DNA of 64,000 nt, from the NCBI GenBank assembly GCA_016584305.1, contig JACEEZ010005826.1, positions 99,992-163,991 of the forward strand, given 5' to 3'. This document shows, in pieces, positions 47,660 to 57,696 of this stretch. The notes beneath the pieces are model-generated. The model was not told where the DNA came from, did no database searches, and saw only the letters and a program-made list of their open reading frames with translations. Both the position numbers and the translations under genes were made by a program. This stretch comes from Chionoecetes opilio (Eukaryota; Arthropoda; Malacostraca; Decapoda; Majidae). Each line of letters opens with the position of its first letter. Within the stretch, counting starts at the first letter, position 1.

Positions 47660-48509
47660 TCAAAGGTAAAGGTGAGGTTGATATGACATCCCTAATGGTT
47701 CAGGTAGTGTTATGAGAACAGGTCATGAAGGTAGAGCGAGGTGGAATGATAGGAAGGTGATGGTGAGGCAGGGGGGGGGGGTGCCTCACCATCAGGAAGA
47801 CCAGACACACACACACACGCACGACAGAGTTTATGGCCAATTAGAAGCTGGGCTGAGCACCTATTGATAGTGTGTTATATGTTGCTGGTCACTTTAAGGC
47901 TTATGTTAGCAAGGACAGAGGGAAGGTTTTGTGTAACAGCATTTATTCTAAACTCTGCAAGGGCACACAATCAGTCCATCTTTGTTGCCATTGTATTCCA
48001 ATAATATTTAATTCATGGACTGGCGTGCCTGTAGATATGAGTGACCCCTCTATTACTATTGTGGCCACTGTTCTCTCCCTGGACGTGATGACCAGATACT
48101 AGGGCTGGCTATCCAGGTGAGCTAAGGAACACTGTTGTTGAGGGTGGCCAGAAAAGGTTATTCACAGACCACGAGTGCCTGGATGAAGGGAAGCAAGGGT
48201 CACAAAGAGGAATGTGACCCAAGGTAACGGTTCCTGTAAAACGGGAGTCCAGGCAGACAGACCTCCACCACTAGGGAGAAGCAGACAGAGGATGTGACAT
48301 GAGTGATGGCTGTGGAGGACAAACAGCTGTAGGCTACCACGTTATGCCTCTATTGATGATACTGATGATCTATAGTTTTACTTAAGAATGAGAACATGAG
48401 AAAATAAGGAAGCTGCAAGAGGCCGTGAGACCTACACGTGGTAGTTCCTGTAAATTTAGTAGTTTTAGTTTTTGGTAGTTTTGTTTGTTAATTGTTTTCC
48501 CCATTGCAG
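47660..48509. other. Intron sequence, no repeat family recognised
   Basis: A short poly-G at about 47771-47780 and a (CA)n at about 47803-47820. No convincing exon before 48510. Confidence 0.5.
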
Positions 48510-48706
48510 AGGCGGGGATGAAGGGGTGACGGGCTCTGATGGGACGGTGCGGGACGTGAGCCTCGTCATCAAGTACCAGCAAGTCAACAAAAAGGATATC
48601 TTCAAACCTGAGTCTGCTTCCTGCATGACAAGTGACCTCCGCCACGACCTCAACCTTTCCGTGGTGCCCAATGATGCTAACGTTGTGCCCTCCACTGATG
48701 CTACAG
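48510..48706 (+). CDS. Tie-like receptor exon, N-terminal ectodomain segment
   Basis: A 197-bp exon preceded by TTTTCCCCATTGCAG and followed by GTAACA. Its frame is open throughout (GGDEGVTGSDGTVRDVSLVI and on), with hydrophobic strand-like stretches alternating with charged ones and one Cys (ESASC). It begins on the third base of a codon (joining the duplicated linker exon) and ends after the first base of the next, matching the acceptor at 49317. No domain is securely recognised; it may be the first part of an Ig-like fold. The 25-kb intron upstream holds most of the window's transposons. Confidence 0.75.
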
Positions 48707-49316
48707 GTAACAGCAGGAGACCCTCTTGCTCAGTATAGGAAATAGCTACACACTAGGTTTTCTTACTACAGGACTGAAGGCAAAGCAAGGACATTAAAAG
48801 CTAAAAGATGCTCAACAAGAAGAAAAGTTGTGAGAAGCCAAATGCAAAGTTACAAAATTGATTTCAAGGATGACTTATCAGGGTCTGAATTTTTGTCTTG
48901 AAAGGAGATGAACCAGAAGGAAGATGTCTGTGGCTGAGGTCATGCTATCGGTGGAGGTTTAGATGTGAATGAATTTCGTACTCCTAAAAGCTGTGAACTT
49001 CGGATTTCCATTGTAATGCAAATCAATGGGATAACATTTGTTTGCATTGCACACAATTTTCCAAGAATGTTTTTTAACTCCTGTATTGAATGAGGAATGG
49101 GTGCTTAGATATTGTTGTTATAACGCAGAAACCCTCTGACCCCGTCATCGCCTAACTACCAACTCTCCACTGTAGTTTCTACTATTTACCACACCCGTGT
49201 CATAACCACATAACAATATGTACAAGATAAGTCCACTGTAGGGTGCAGGAATGCCTTTCCAACATGTTGGGATATTTTTTATCCTAATTTACCAAGGTTG
49301 TAATTTTCCTTTATAG
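48707..49316. other. Intron, nothing recognised
   Basis: No repeats, open frames or motifs stand out between the two flanking exons. Confidence 0.6.
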
Positions 49317-49436
49317 AGGGATTGCTGCACCAAGGAAGTGTGTATCTGAGCAGACTCCGTGAATCCAGTGCCCTGGGGGTGACTTGTTTAGCCGGAGGCA
49401 ACCAAGTTGTCATCGGCCCCATCATACATCCTCAAG
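49317..49436 (+). CDS. Tie-like receptor exon, Ig-like segment
   Basis: A 120-bp exon with acceptor TTTATAG and donor GTGACC (a weak donor after +3). The encoded 40 residues include RESSALGVTCLAGGNQVVIG, which resembles the B-strand Cys region of an Ig-like domain. Phase is 1-1, so it is a symmetric module. The next intron contains a long CT microsatellite directly before the following acceptor. Confidence 0.75.
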
Positions 49437-49477
49437 GTGACCTTATGACCTTATCAACGTTTACACCTGCACACACA

Positions 49478-49610
<133 letters not shown>

Positions 49611-49630
49611 GGATTGCTTTCTGCCTGCAG

Positions 49631-49912
49631 CAACACTCATCCGTCAGCTCCTCAGCATCACCCTCAACAAGGATAAAGACCTCCGGCTGCCCCTCCTCAC
49701 ATCCCCGCCCGGGAAGTTGTTGTGGCAGAAGGAACCTTGGCAAGACTCTGCATGGAAAGAAGGAACACTGATCAACCACAACGAGCTTTTCATTCCATCA
49801 CACCAGCTCAATGGATCTGGCATATACAAGATCATCAAGGAATCTGCCAACCCTGTCACTTCCTCCACATCTGGTTCAGAAGAGTACAATGTGTTTTCTC
49901 TCCTGGTGCGAG
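49631..49912 (+). CDS. Tie-like receptor exon, rest of Ig-like region
   Basis: A 282-bp exon, acceptor CTGCCTGCAG, donor GTGAGT, phase 1-1. It encodes 94 residues. A Trp-containing WQKEPWQDSAW stretch is followed by LFIPSHQLNGSGIYKI, which resembles the end of an Ig-like domain (Leu-x-Ile, then Gly-Ile-Tyr), but the Cys expected two residues after the Tyr is an Ile here. The pattern fits an Ig-like fold that lacks the usual disulphide. The segment ends in LLVR just before the first EGF module, the same order (Ig, then EGF) as in Tie receptors. Confidence 0.8.
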
Positions 49913-50129
49913 GTGAGTGTTGTAATAGTTTCCCGTTCCTCAGGAAGCAAGTCACGTATTTGCCAGCGTACAAAATGCACCCACACTTTAGACTCCCCTG
50001 TGGTTTATTTGGACATTTTGTGGGAAAATAGTCTTACATTGCATCATACATTAATTGAAAGATTTTGTAACCCATAAAGTGTCAGCTCATTTTCAATATA
50101 TTGTTTGTTTGTTTGTTTAGAGGATAATT

Positions 50130-50360
50130 CCTCAGAGCCGTAGTGATCTACCGCTGTAGTTTAGTGTTGGCCGAAGCCACCACCCCGGGAGGGGGGGTCA
50201 CAAACCCCCGGCTAACACCCGGTACCCATTCACTGCTGGGTGGACAGGGGCTCGGGTTTTAAGAAAGACCACCCATCTACCTGCGCTCCGCCCGGGGATC
50301 GAACCCGGGACTTCTCGGTTGTGAGCCGAGCGTGCTAACCACTACACTACGGAGTACCCC
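50130..50360 (-). repeat. tRNA-derived SINE (tRNA-Val-like head)
   Basis: On the - strand a tRNA-like head at about 50275-50357 has CCGTAGTGTAGTGGTTAGCA (A box), an anticodon stem CTCGG/CCGAG with CAC in the loop (Val type), and GGGTTCGATCC (B box). It is followed by the SINE body with GTGAATGGGTACCGGGTGTT and CTTCGGCCAACACTAAAC. The acceptor stem is imperfect, so this is not a working tRNA gene. Confidence 0.82.
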
Positions 50361-50480
50361 GGAGATATAGTGCATAAAGTGTGTTAAAACTTTTTATGAT
50401 TAAGATAAACCATAACAGTAGGTACTCGATAAAGTACTGAATTTTCAGAATCGAGAAGTGTTGGTTTTGATCATTGGGGG

Positions 50481-50615
50481 GAATGGAAATAGTTGGGTTG
50501 TTTCCTTAAAACCCGAGCCCCTGTCCACCCAGCAGTGAATGGGTACCGGGTGTTAGCCGGGGGTTTGTAACCCGCCTCCCGGGGTGCTTGCTTCGGCCAA
50601 CACTATAAGCACTAG
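50481..50615 (+). repeat. SINE body fragment
   Basis: CCTTAAAACCCGAGCCCCTG through GGGTGTTAGCCGGGGGTTTG to GCTTCGGCCAACACTATAAG, the same body as 50130-50275 on the opposite strand. Confidence 0.85.
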
Positions 50616-50708
50616 CAGACAGCTCTCTAGGGGTAGTCTGAGAGAGAGCTGTCTGGTTACAGTGGAGATCCATCTCAGCTGCGTCGATAACTGACGAAAT
50701 TCTTCAAA
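50608..50708 (+). repeat. Short dispersed repeat (GCGTCGATAACTGACG family), copy 3
   Basis: Ends at the target duplication of the Gypsy element at 50709. Confidence 0.75.
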
Positions 50709-50713
50709 CATCA

Positions 50714-51054
50714 TGATGTGGAATACCAAAACACATCTTGACCTCTTTGTAGGCTTTACTTAACACAAAACTCTTGTGCATTCCTGTAACAGTATTTTCA
50801 GTATCAGAGTGGAAATTTAACACACAAGATAAACACTTGTACACAAGTAATATACATTCACAGTATATTGGAGGAATACCCACCTGGCTTGGTTGCCTGC
50901 TTCTGTCGGACTGATCCACACCTGCTAACTCGTTTACCACCTTGACTAATACGCGGTGTTGCCAAATCTACGTAAATGACTAACTACCACAACCCATCAA
51001 ATAGTTACCTTGACAGTAGGCCAATCATACAGTTATCATCAACTAACTATTACA
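50714..51054 (-). repeat. 3' LTR of the Gypsy element
   Basis: 341 bp, TGATGTGGAATACC to CTATTACA on the + strand. It differs from the other LTR by a few substitutions, short indels and the absence of AGTATA near the end. Confidence 0.95.
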
Positions 51055-51206
51055 TTCTCCCCCTTCCACAAAAATGTGTACCTACGATGCCTCAAAACGA
51101 GTAGAAGGACGCCTGATACGCTCGGATCTCCTTAGAACCGGCACACCCTCATCAGACTCAGGTTGTTGAGGAGGGTTTGAAGCCTCAGAACCAGAATCAT
51201 CAGCTC

Positions 51207-52662
51207 TCACAGTAACTGCTTCAGGAGAACTCGAACCAGGAGCTGCATTTGTAGTGTCCGGTTCTGGGCTGGGAGCTCACTACCAGCTGGGGCCAAATGC
51301 TGAGTAGATACAGTATCCTCCCTGCCATCTGGATACCGAATATGAGCGTAGTGAGGGTTCGCTTGTAGGAGTTCCACTTCATCTACTAAGGGATCAGTTT
51401 TGTTCGCACGAACATGACGCTTCAGTAGCACCAGACCAGGGTTACACAACCAAGATGGGACTGTAGCTCCTGTGGACGAACGACGAGTATAATTAAAAAG
51501 TCTTTCATGAGGGGTAACATTGGTGGCGGTATTTAGTAATGAGCGAATTGAGTGACGAGCATCAGGTAACACATTTTGCCAGTACTGTGTTGGTAGATCA
51601 CGAGACTTCAAAGCAGTTGTGATGGCCTTCCATATAGTTCCGTTGAAGCGCTCCACTTGCCCGTTACCTTGAGGGTTGTAACTTGTTGTCCTGCTGCAAG
51701 CGATTCCTTTACTGGCGAGGAATCCTTGTAGTTCCCTGCTCATGAATGATGCCCCCCTGTCTGAGTGAATATATGCTGGCATGCCAAAAATGGAGAATAA
51801 CTGAGAGACAATTGATAACTGTTGATGCGGTCATATTAGAACATGGAAATACATAAGGAAATCTGGAATATTCATCCACAATATTAAGAAAATAGTGGTT
51901 CTTATCAGTGCTTGGGAGAGGTCCTTTAAAGTCAACGTTAAGCCTTTTAAATGGCTGAGTAGCCTTTACGAGGGGGGTCCTATCAGGCTGATGAAAATTA
52001 GGTTTGCACTCTGCACATATTTTACATGAGCCAACAACTTGCCTGACATCTTCAACAGAGTAAGGTAGATTCTTAGACTTTACGAAATGTAGCAAACGAG
52101 TAACACCTGGATGGCATAACGCATCATGAAGGGCAAGCAGTGACTGATGGTCATGGCATGTTGCTCCACAAACAGACCTGGAAAATACATCTGGAGGGAT
52201 ATTGTCTCTTCCTGATATATAGACAATATCAAAATCATAGCATGACAATTCCATCCTCCATCTTAAGATTTTGTCATTCTTAATCTTGCTTTTGTGCTGC
52301 TTATCAAACATGTACTTCACTGAGCGTTGATCTGTTTTTATAGTGAAATGCTTACCAGACAAGTAATGCCTCCAGTGGCGGACTGTCTCGATGATAGCCT
52401 GGGCCTCCTTTTCCACAGCAGCATGGCGCCTCTCTGGCCCATGCAAGGTTCGTGAAAAGAAAGCAACTGGACGTCCAGCTTGAGTGAGGACTGCTGCAAT
52501 GGCGGAGTTTGAAGCATCTGTTTCAACTGTAAATGGTACAGACTCGTCGATCGCCTTGACCACCGAAGATTCTATGTCACCCTTGAGTTTGAAGAACGCT
52601 TCCTTTGCTTCCTCCGTCACAGGAAAGGCAGTAGTGGCACTTAGTGGGCGAATCTTGCTAGA
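51207..52662 (-). CDS. Gypsy pol, RNase H and integrase part (frameshifted)
   Basis: - strand, continuing from the RT part after the inserted LINE. RNase [20 protein letters not shown], then [16 protein letters not shown]. Integrase zinc region: [15 protein letters not shown] then CKICAEC (H-H-C-C). Core: [13 protein letters not shown] (first Asp), [10 protein letters not shown] (second Asp, in a new frame after about 51790) and [11 protein letters not shown] (Glu), so the D-D-E residues are all present. The C-terminal region has a [14 protein letters not shown] segment. One frameshift between the two core Asp residues inactivates it. Confidence 0.92.
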
Positions 52663-53150
52663 ATAATTGTATATCTTAAAGGCTACTTTAAATCACCGCC
52701 GCAATGTTGCTTCTCTTGCTCTCTTCTACCGTTATTTTCATGCTCACTGCTCTTCTGAACTTGCTAACTGCATGCCTCCCCCACTCCCGCGGCCTCGCTG
52801 CACAAGACTTTCTACTCATTCTCATCCCTATTCTGTCCATCTTCCTAATGCAAGAGTTAATCAGTATCTTTACTCTTTCATCCTTTTCACTGGTAAACTC
52901 TGAAACTCTCTTCCTGTTTCTATTTTTCCATTTTCCTATGACTTAAATCTTTTCAAAAGAAGAGTAACAAGACACCTCCCGAACTAAATTGGCCTACCCC
53001 TCTGTTTTTATTTTATTCTCTTACTGTCTTCTTTATAGGGACTGGCAACTAAGCGGGCTTTGTGTTACCCATTTTTGTTGTGCCCTTGGCCAGTTCCTTG
53101 TGATGTAAAATAAAAAAAATAAAAAAAATTATATATATCTATATCTATAT

Positions 53151-53187
<37 letters not shown>
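52662..53187 (+). mobile_element. LINE 3' fragment plus (TA)n inserted in Gypsy pol
   Basis: The + strand encodes the C-terminus of a Jockey/CR1-type ORF (HRRNVASLALFYRYFHAHCS, then GKL and frame-shifted LPVSIFP-like text), then a stop and a 3' UTR with CTGGCAACTAAGCGGGCTTT, an AAATAAAAAAAATAAAA tail and a (TA)n tract at 53126-53187. It lies between Gypsy codons SAYYSQW and [10 protein letters not shown]. Relatives at 62690 and 63495. Confidence 0.88.
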
Positions 53188-53189
<2 letters not shown>

Positions 53190-55142
53190 CCACTGTGAAT
53201 AGTAAGCAGAAAGACCAAGAGAACGGTGTAGTGACTTCATGTCCCACGGCAGAGGTAAGTCTCGAAGCGGTCTCAGTCGTTCCGGGTCAGGCCGAATCAC
53301 TCCTTCCTCCACCACGTAACCTAGGATGCTGAGATGCCTAGTTGAGAAAGTACACTTGTCTTCATTGTAAACGATGTTCCTCCTCTTGGCAGCTTCAAGG
53401 AATCTCTTCAGATTATTATCGTGTTCTTCTTGAGACATCCCACAAATGGTAACGTCGTCCAAGTACGAGTAGGTTCCAACAAGTCCCTCTTCTTTGATAA
53501 ACGAATCCATGAGTCTCTGGAAACAAGCTACTCCGTTTGTTACACCAAAAGGGACACGAATAAATTGGTATAATCTACCACATGCCTCAAAGGCAGCATA
53601 TGGCTTGTCTTGATCTTTAATAGCCACTTGATGATACGCACTGCGGAGATCAATCGTACTGAAAACACGATACTTAGCGATCTTGTTTACCGTGTCATCA
53701 ATACGAGACAAGGGGTACCCGTCAAGGAGTGTAAACTTGTTAATAGTTTCCGAGTAATCGATAGCTAGGCGTTTGTGGCGAGATTCATTTTTAACAACGA
53801 CAACTTGTGAACGCCAAGGAGAGTTACTTGGTTCAATAATTCCTTCACTTAACAGCCTTGTCACTTCCTTCTCTATGAATTTACGATCATCAGCAGAGTA
53901 ACGTCGTGATTTAGATGCGACTGGATGACAGTCAGCCGTCATGTTTGCAAACAGTTCTGGTGGGTCACTATTTATTACGCCGAGTCCACAGATAACAAGT
54001 GGAGGCAGGTCACCACCGTACGTCAGCGTAACTTTCTCATGTAGCTTCTGGAAATCTTGGCCCAAGATTACATCAGCGCACAGTTGTGGCAGTATAGTTA
54101 GGCGTACATTTCCATACGCCCGACCGTTCACTTTGATGTCAACTCTACATAATCCAGATGTCTGAGTGGAGAGTGAAGTAGAAGCCATAGTCACAGTACT
54201 TTGCGATTGTTGAACCTGTAATGAGTGACGCTTCACTAGATCCGGGTGAATAAAACTTTCTGAGCTGCCACTGTCAACAAGGCCATTTGTTTTCATTCCG
54301 TTGATTGAAACTTCAACGACAGCTTTGGATAAAGCACCATGAGTGGCCGCTGAAGTTACAGTAGCCAGCATAACACTGTCAGAAGGGGTAACTGAAGCAC
54401 TGATACTAGAGGATCGGCACACTTTACCATAGTGACCCTTTTTCCGACACTTGTGACACGCCGCTTCACGTGCCGGACACTTCGAACGTGGATGCCTCGA
54501 AAGGCCACAAAAGAAACACTTTGCGTTGGTGGCAGCCAGTACCGAAGCAGTTTCTGGTTTAGATACACTGTTATCTTCACAAGCTGCACTTAACAGCCGA
54601 GAAGACTGACCACCACCATAGAACTCCGAATCCTTTTGAGCGGACTCGAGAGCTCGTGCCTGGTCAAACATTGTTGTTAGATCAAGAGTTTTGTTCTCTA
54701 ACAACCGCTGCCTGATTGCTGGAGATACAAGACCGCTGATGAACGAGTCCCTGATGGACTCTTCACACTGCTGAGTTGCTGTCACAGCCTTAAATTTACA
54801 GTCTTTGCTTAACACTTTAAGGGCACTAAGGTATTCGTCGAGATTCTCGCCAAGTTGCTGACGGCGAGTGGCAAGGCGATGACGTGCGAACACTTCATTC
54901 GTAGGTTTCACGTAGTGAGCCTGTAGTGTGCTTATGGCATGATCATAGGTAGTACACTCTGATACAGTTTCATACACTCTAGGAGAGACAAAGTTGGTGA
55001 GGAGCCTGAGCTTGTTCACATTTTCACCTGGCACAGCCTCCAAGAAGTTTTCGAACGTTCGTAGCCAGTGCTTCCACCCCTGCCCTGCCGCTGACGAGCT
55101 GGGGTCGGCGTCGAGGCGTTCTGGCCTCAGCAAGCGCTCCAT
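53188..55142 (-). CDS. Gypsy gag, protease and reverse transcriptase part of polyprotein
   Basis: - strand, one open frame. I place the start at the ATG near 55142 (MERLLRPERL) because the longer frame begins with TTG at the LINE junction. Gag helix-rich region (WKHWLRTFENFLEAVPGENV), two zinc knuckles (CFFCGLSRHPRSKC and CHKCRKKGHYGKVC), protease VDSGSSESFI, RT with AIDYSETINKFTLLDGYPLS, FSTIDLRSAYHQV, FGVTNGVACFQR and the catalytic YLDDVTI. Gag and Pol are fused in one frame without an internal stop. The frame is cut by the LINE insertion after SAYYSQW. Confidence 0.94.
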
Positions 55143-55190
55143 TCCGTGAAGTAGCCACGCGATGGATGCAGACTCAAGAGATTTGATATT

Positions 55191-56364
55191 CAATCAATCA
55201 TTGGGGGCATACGCCGGGGGGCGCGTCGCCTCGCCCACCCTACGACACCACTCCCGGGGGTCACCACGCGCGAGTTCCCATGCAGGCTCCTTTCCCATAC
55301 CAAGCAGCTCTCGATAAGAAACATCAACTTGCCCCAGCCAGGAGCCTTGTGGGCGCCCCCTTGGCCTCCTCCACGCCGGATTGTCTCTTACAGATACAAC
55401 CCGATGGGAAGGATCGGTTTCAGGGTAGCGTGCCACATGCCCATATAGCCGAAGTTGGCGCTGACGGACTATGCAGGTAATAGGCCTCGATTCAGTCTCA
55501 CGGTGCAATCGCTGATTTAACACGTAATCATCCCAGCGATACCCCATGATTCTGCGAAGACACTTATTACCAAAGGCATTGATTCGTCTCTTCAAGTAAC
55601 TATTTAGTGTCCATGTCTCACAACCATAGAGTAAGACAGGGATCACAAGCGATTTGAAGATCCGGATCTTTGTCCTCCTGCACAGGTACCGACAACGCCA
55701 AATACTCCCGCTGAGCGAGTCCATAACACCGTGGGCTATGCCAATCCGCCGTAAGACTTCTTGACGTGACCCGCCGTCATTATGGACTGCGCTACCAAGG
55801 TATGTAAAACTTTCCAAGATCTCAATGTCCTCGCCACACGCATGAACAGACTGTACTGCTTCATCTAGTAAGTCTCCAAACACCTGGACCTTGGTCTTGA
55901 GCCAGGAGTCCTCAAGTCCCAAAGGCTTTGCCTCCTCGTGCAGCGCCTCGAGAGCCATCACCAGGATCTCCAGCGACTCAGCAAAGATTACTGCATCATC
56001 GGCAAAAACAAGATCAGTGATCTTGGTGTTGCCAACGGATGCTCCACAATCACTTTGATCTACAACCTTGTCCAATACCCAGTCCATACAAGCGTTGAAA
56101 AGTGATGGGGCAAGGACGCACCCTTGCCTCACTCCTGTATTCACAGGAAAGAAGCTGGATACACCTGCCCCACACTTCACAGCACTCTCAGTCCCAGAAT
56201 ACAGACCAGTTATCAAACCAATAGTCCTTGCAGGAATCCCTCGAAGTCGCAGAAGATCCCAGAGTGACTCACGATGCACTGAGTCAAACGCCTTCTTGAG
56301 ATCAACATAGGCTGCAAGCATCCCCTGTCGAAACTCACGTCGGCGTTCCACCACGTGACCCTTT
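55191..56364 (-). mobile_element. RTE-like LINE, 5'-truncated (copy 4), intact 386-codon frame
   Basis: - strand frame from about 56354 to 55194: VDLKKAFDSVHRESLWDLLR, VNTGVRQGCVLAPSLFNACM, FADDAVIFAES, ILESFTYLGSAVHNDGG, RQRQLRLYGHVARYPETDPS, ending PAYAPND. No frame break. Target duplication GATTTGATATT at 55180-55190 and 56365-56375 (11 bp). It lacks the endonuclease and first RT blocks, so it could not move by itself. It sits inside the 5' leader of the Gypsy element. Confidence 0.96.
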
Positions 56365-56388
56365 GATTTGATATTGTGTTAAGTAAAT

Positions 56389-56737
56389 TGATGTGGAATA
56401 CCAAAACACATCTTGACCTCTTTGTAGGCTTTACTTAACACAAAACTCTTGTGCATTCCTGTAACAGTATTTTCAGTATCAGAGTGGAAATTTAACACAC
56501 AAGATAAACACTTGTACACAAGTAATATACATTCACAGTATATTGGAGGAATACCCACCTGGCTTGGTTGCCTGCTTCTGTCGGACTGATCCACACCTGC
56601 TAACTTGTTTACCACCTTGACTAATACGCGGTGTTGCCAAATCTACGTAAATGACATAACTACCACAACCCATCAAATAGTTACCTTAGTATATGACAGT
56701 AGGCCAATCACATAGTTATCATCAACTAACTATTACA
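56389..56737 (-). repeat. 5' LTR of the Gypsy element
   Basis: 349 bp, same ends as the LTR at 50714. Only about 24 bp separate it from the gag frame once the LINE is removed, and no obvious tRNA primer-binding match is seen there. Confidence 0.95.
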
Positions 56738-56812
56738 CATCATTCAAACATCAAACTCACATAGCCATGTATATTTGTCATGAGGGTTATTGTATAGTTT
56801 TATATCTTCTAG

Positions 56813-56993
56813 TCAGTCCCTCAGCTGAAAACTGGGGTTGTCAGTCAGAAAAAGCATCTGGGGCGTAAAACTCATGTCACAAATTTCTATGATGAACGCC
56901 GACAATAGCATTGGAAGCGTATCATCGACCGTCTAACCTCATTAAGATATTATGGGAAAATCGGACGTTAAACAGAAAGATGATGATGATGAT
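56813..56993 (+). repeat. SINE-like repeat with (GAT)n tail, copy 1
   Basis: CCCTCAGCTGAAAACTGGGG through GAAGCGTATCATCGACCGTC to CGGACGTTAAACAGAAAGAT and a GATGATGAT tail; the second copy is at 63300-63488. Confidence 0.85.
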
Positions 56994-57054
56994 AGTCATT
57001 TGCTTGAGCATCACGGGTGTGAGGGTGTGAGTGTAGCTTTGTGTTTCCTCCCAG

Positions 57055-57189
57055 AGTGTCCGGAGCACCGATACAGAGGATTGCACTGTTTGGAATGGTG
57101 CCCGGACTGCCTCAACGGTGGGATGTGTGACGCAAAGGATGGCGAGTGTGTGTGTCCCCCCGGGGTGACGGGACGCCGCTGCCAGACAG
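57055..57189 (+). CDS. Tie-like receptor exon, EGF-like module 1
   Basis: A 135-bp exon, acceptor TTTCCTCCCAG, donor GTGAGC, phase 1-1, encoding exactly one EGF-like module with Cys spacing as in Tie receptors: CPEHRYRGLHC, then WCPDCLNGGMC, then GECVCPPGVTGRRC. The closing GECVCPPG-TG-RC motif is the most diagnostic part. The exon lies about 50 bp after the GATGAT tail of a SINE-like repeat, so the insertion stopped just short of the acceptor. Confidence 0.88.
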
Positions 57190-57227
57190 GTGAGCCTTGG
57201 GGGAGTAGGAGTGAAGAGTGTGGGGAT

Positions 57228-57300
57228 GGTGAAGGGGTGACAGCAGGCAGGGAGGAGGGGTGAAGGGGTGATGGCAGGCAGGGAGGAGGGGTGAAGGGTG
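57228..57300 (+). repeat. Short tandem repeat, about 35-bp unit, 2 copies
   Basis: GGCAGGCAGGGAGGAGGGGT followed by GAAGGGGTGAYR, twice, just downstream of EGF exon 1. Confidence 0.85.
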
Positions 57301-57347
57301 TGCCACAATATAGAGATGCAATGGTGGTCATGGCTTCAGTCAAAACT

Positions 57348-57560
57348 AATGTTATTGTCCAAGCTCGCTTCGCTCGCTTGGACACCTATTTCAGCCGAAA
57401 TCAGGTGTCATATAGGCTTGTAAAATGTTTCCTCTTCTTCTTCTTCTTGTGACTACTTTTGTGGGGAGCGGGTATACAGGCGCAAAGGAAGAAATTTGGC
57501 GCAGAAAATTATATTTTGTCTCTTAACTCATTGTCCAAGCGAGCGAAGCAAGCTTTTACC
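57348..57560. repeat. Small element with GTCCAAGC hairpin ends
   Basis: A GTCCAAGCTCGCTTCGCTCG / CTTGGAC palindrome at 57356-57382 and a related ATTGTCCAAGCGAGCGAAGC at 57530-57550. It may be a very short inverted-repeat element; a half-copy of the TACCGTC MITE (57567-57620) follows. Confidence 0.5.
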
Positions 57561-57696
57561 ATTTATGCTAAAATTCGTAATATATTGTGCCTGGAGACAT
57601 TAGTGCAGTGGCGAAATTAATGCATTAGTGCTATGAAAATAAAATGTGTTCGTAATCCTCACAACAACAGTGTCTGAGGCTCCGTCGCCGCTCACC

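Larger units (their letters stand above)
50714..56737 (-). mobile_element. Nearly complete Ty3/Gypsy retrotransposon with 5-bp target duplication
   Basis: Two LTRs (50714-51054 and 56389-56737) of very similar sequence bound gag-protease-RT-RNase H-integrase reading frames on the - strand. CATCA is present at both outer sides (50709-50713 and 56738-56742). A purine tract GGAAGGGGGAGAA (- strand) lies directly inside the 3' LTR. Two LINE insertions (52662-53187 and 55191-56364) and one frameshift near 51790 disable it. Without the insertions it would be about 4.3 kb. The high LTR similarity means recent integration. Confidence 0.95.

Noticed and set aside
48472..48738. Single-exon ORF starting at the Met near 48472
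   Set aside because: It runs through the acceptor and donor of the 48510-48706 exon; the spliced reading fits neighbours better.
50275..50357. Functional tRNA-Val gene
   Set aside because: Imperfect acceptor stem and continuation into a repeated SINE body.
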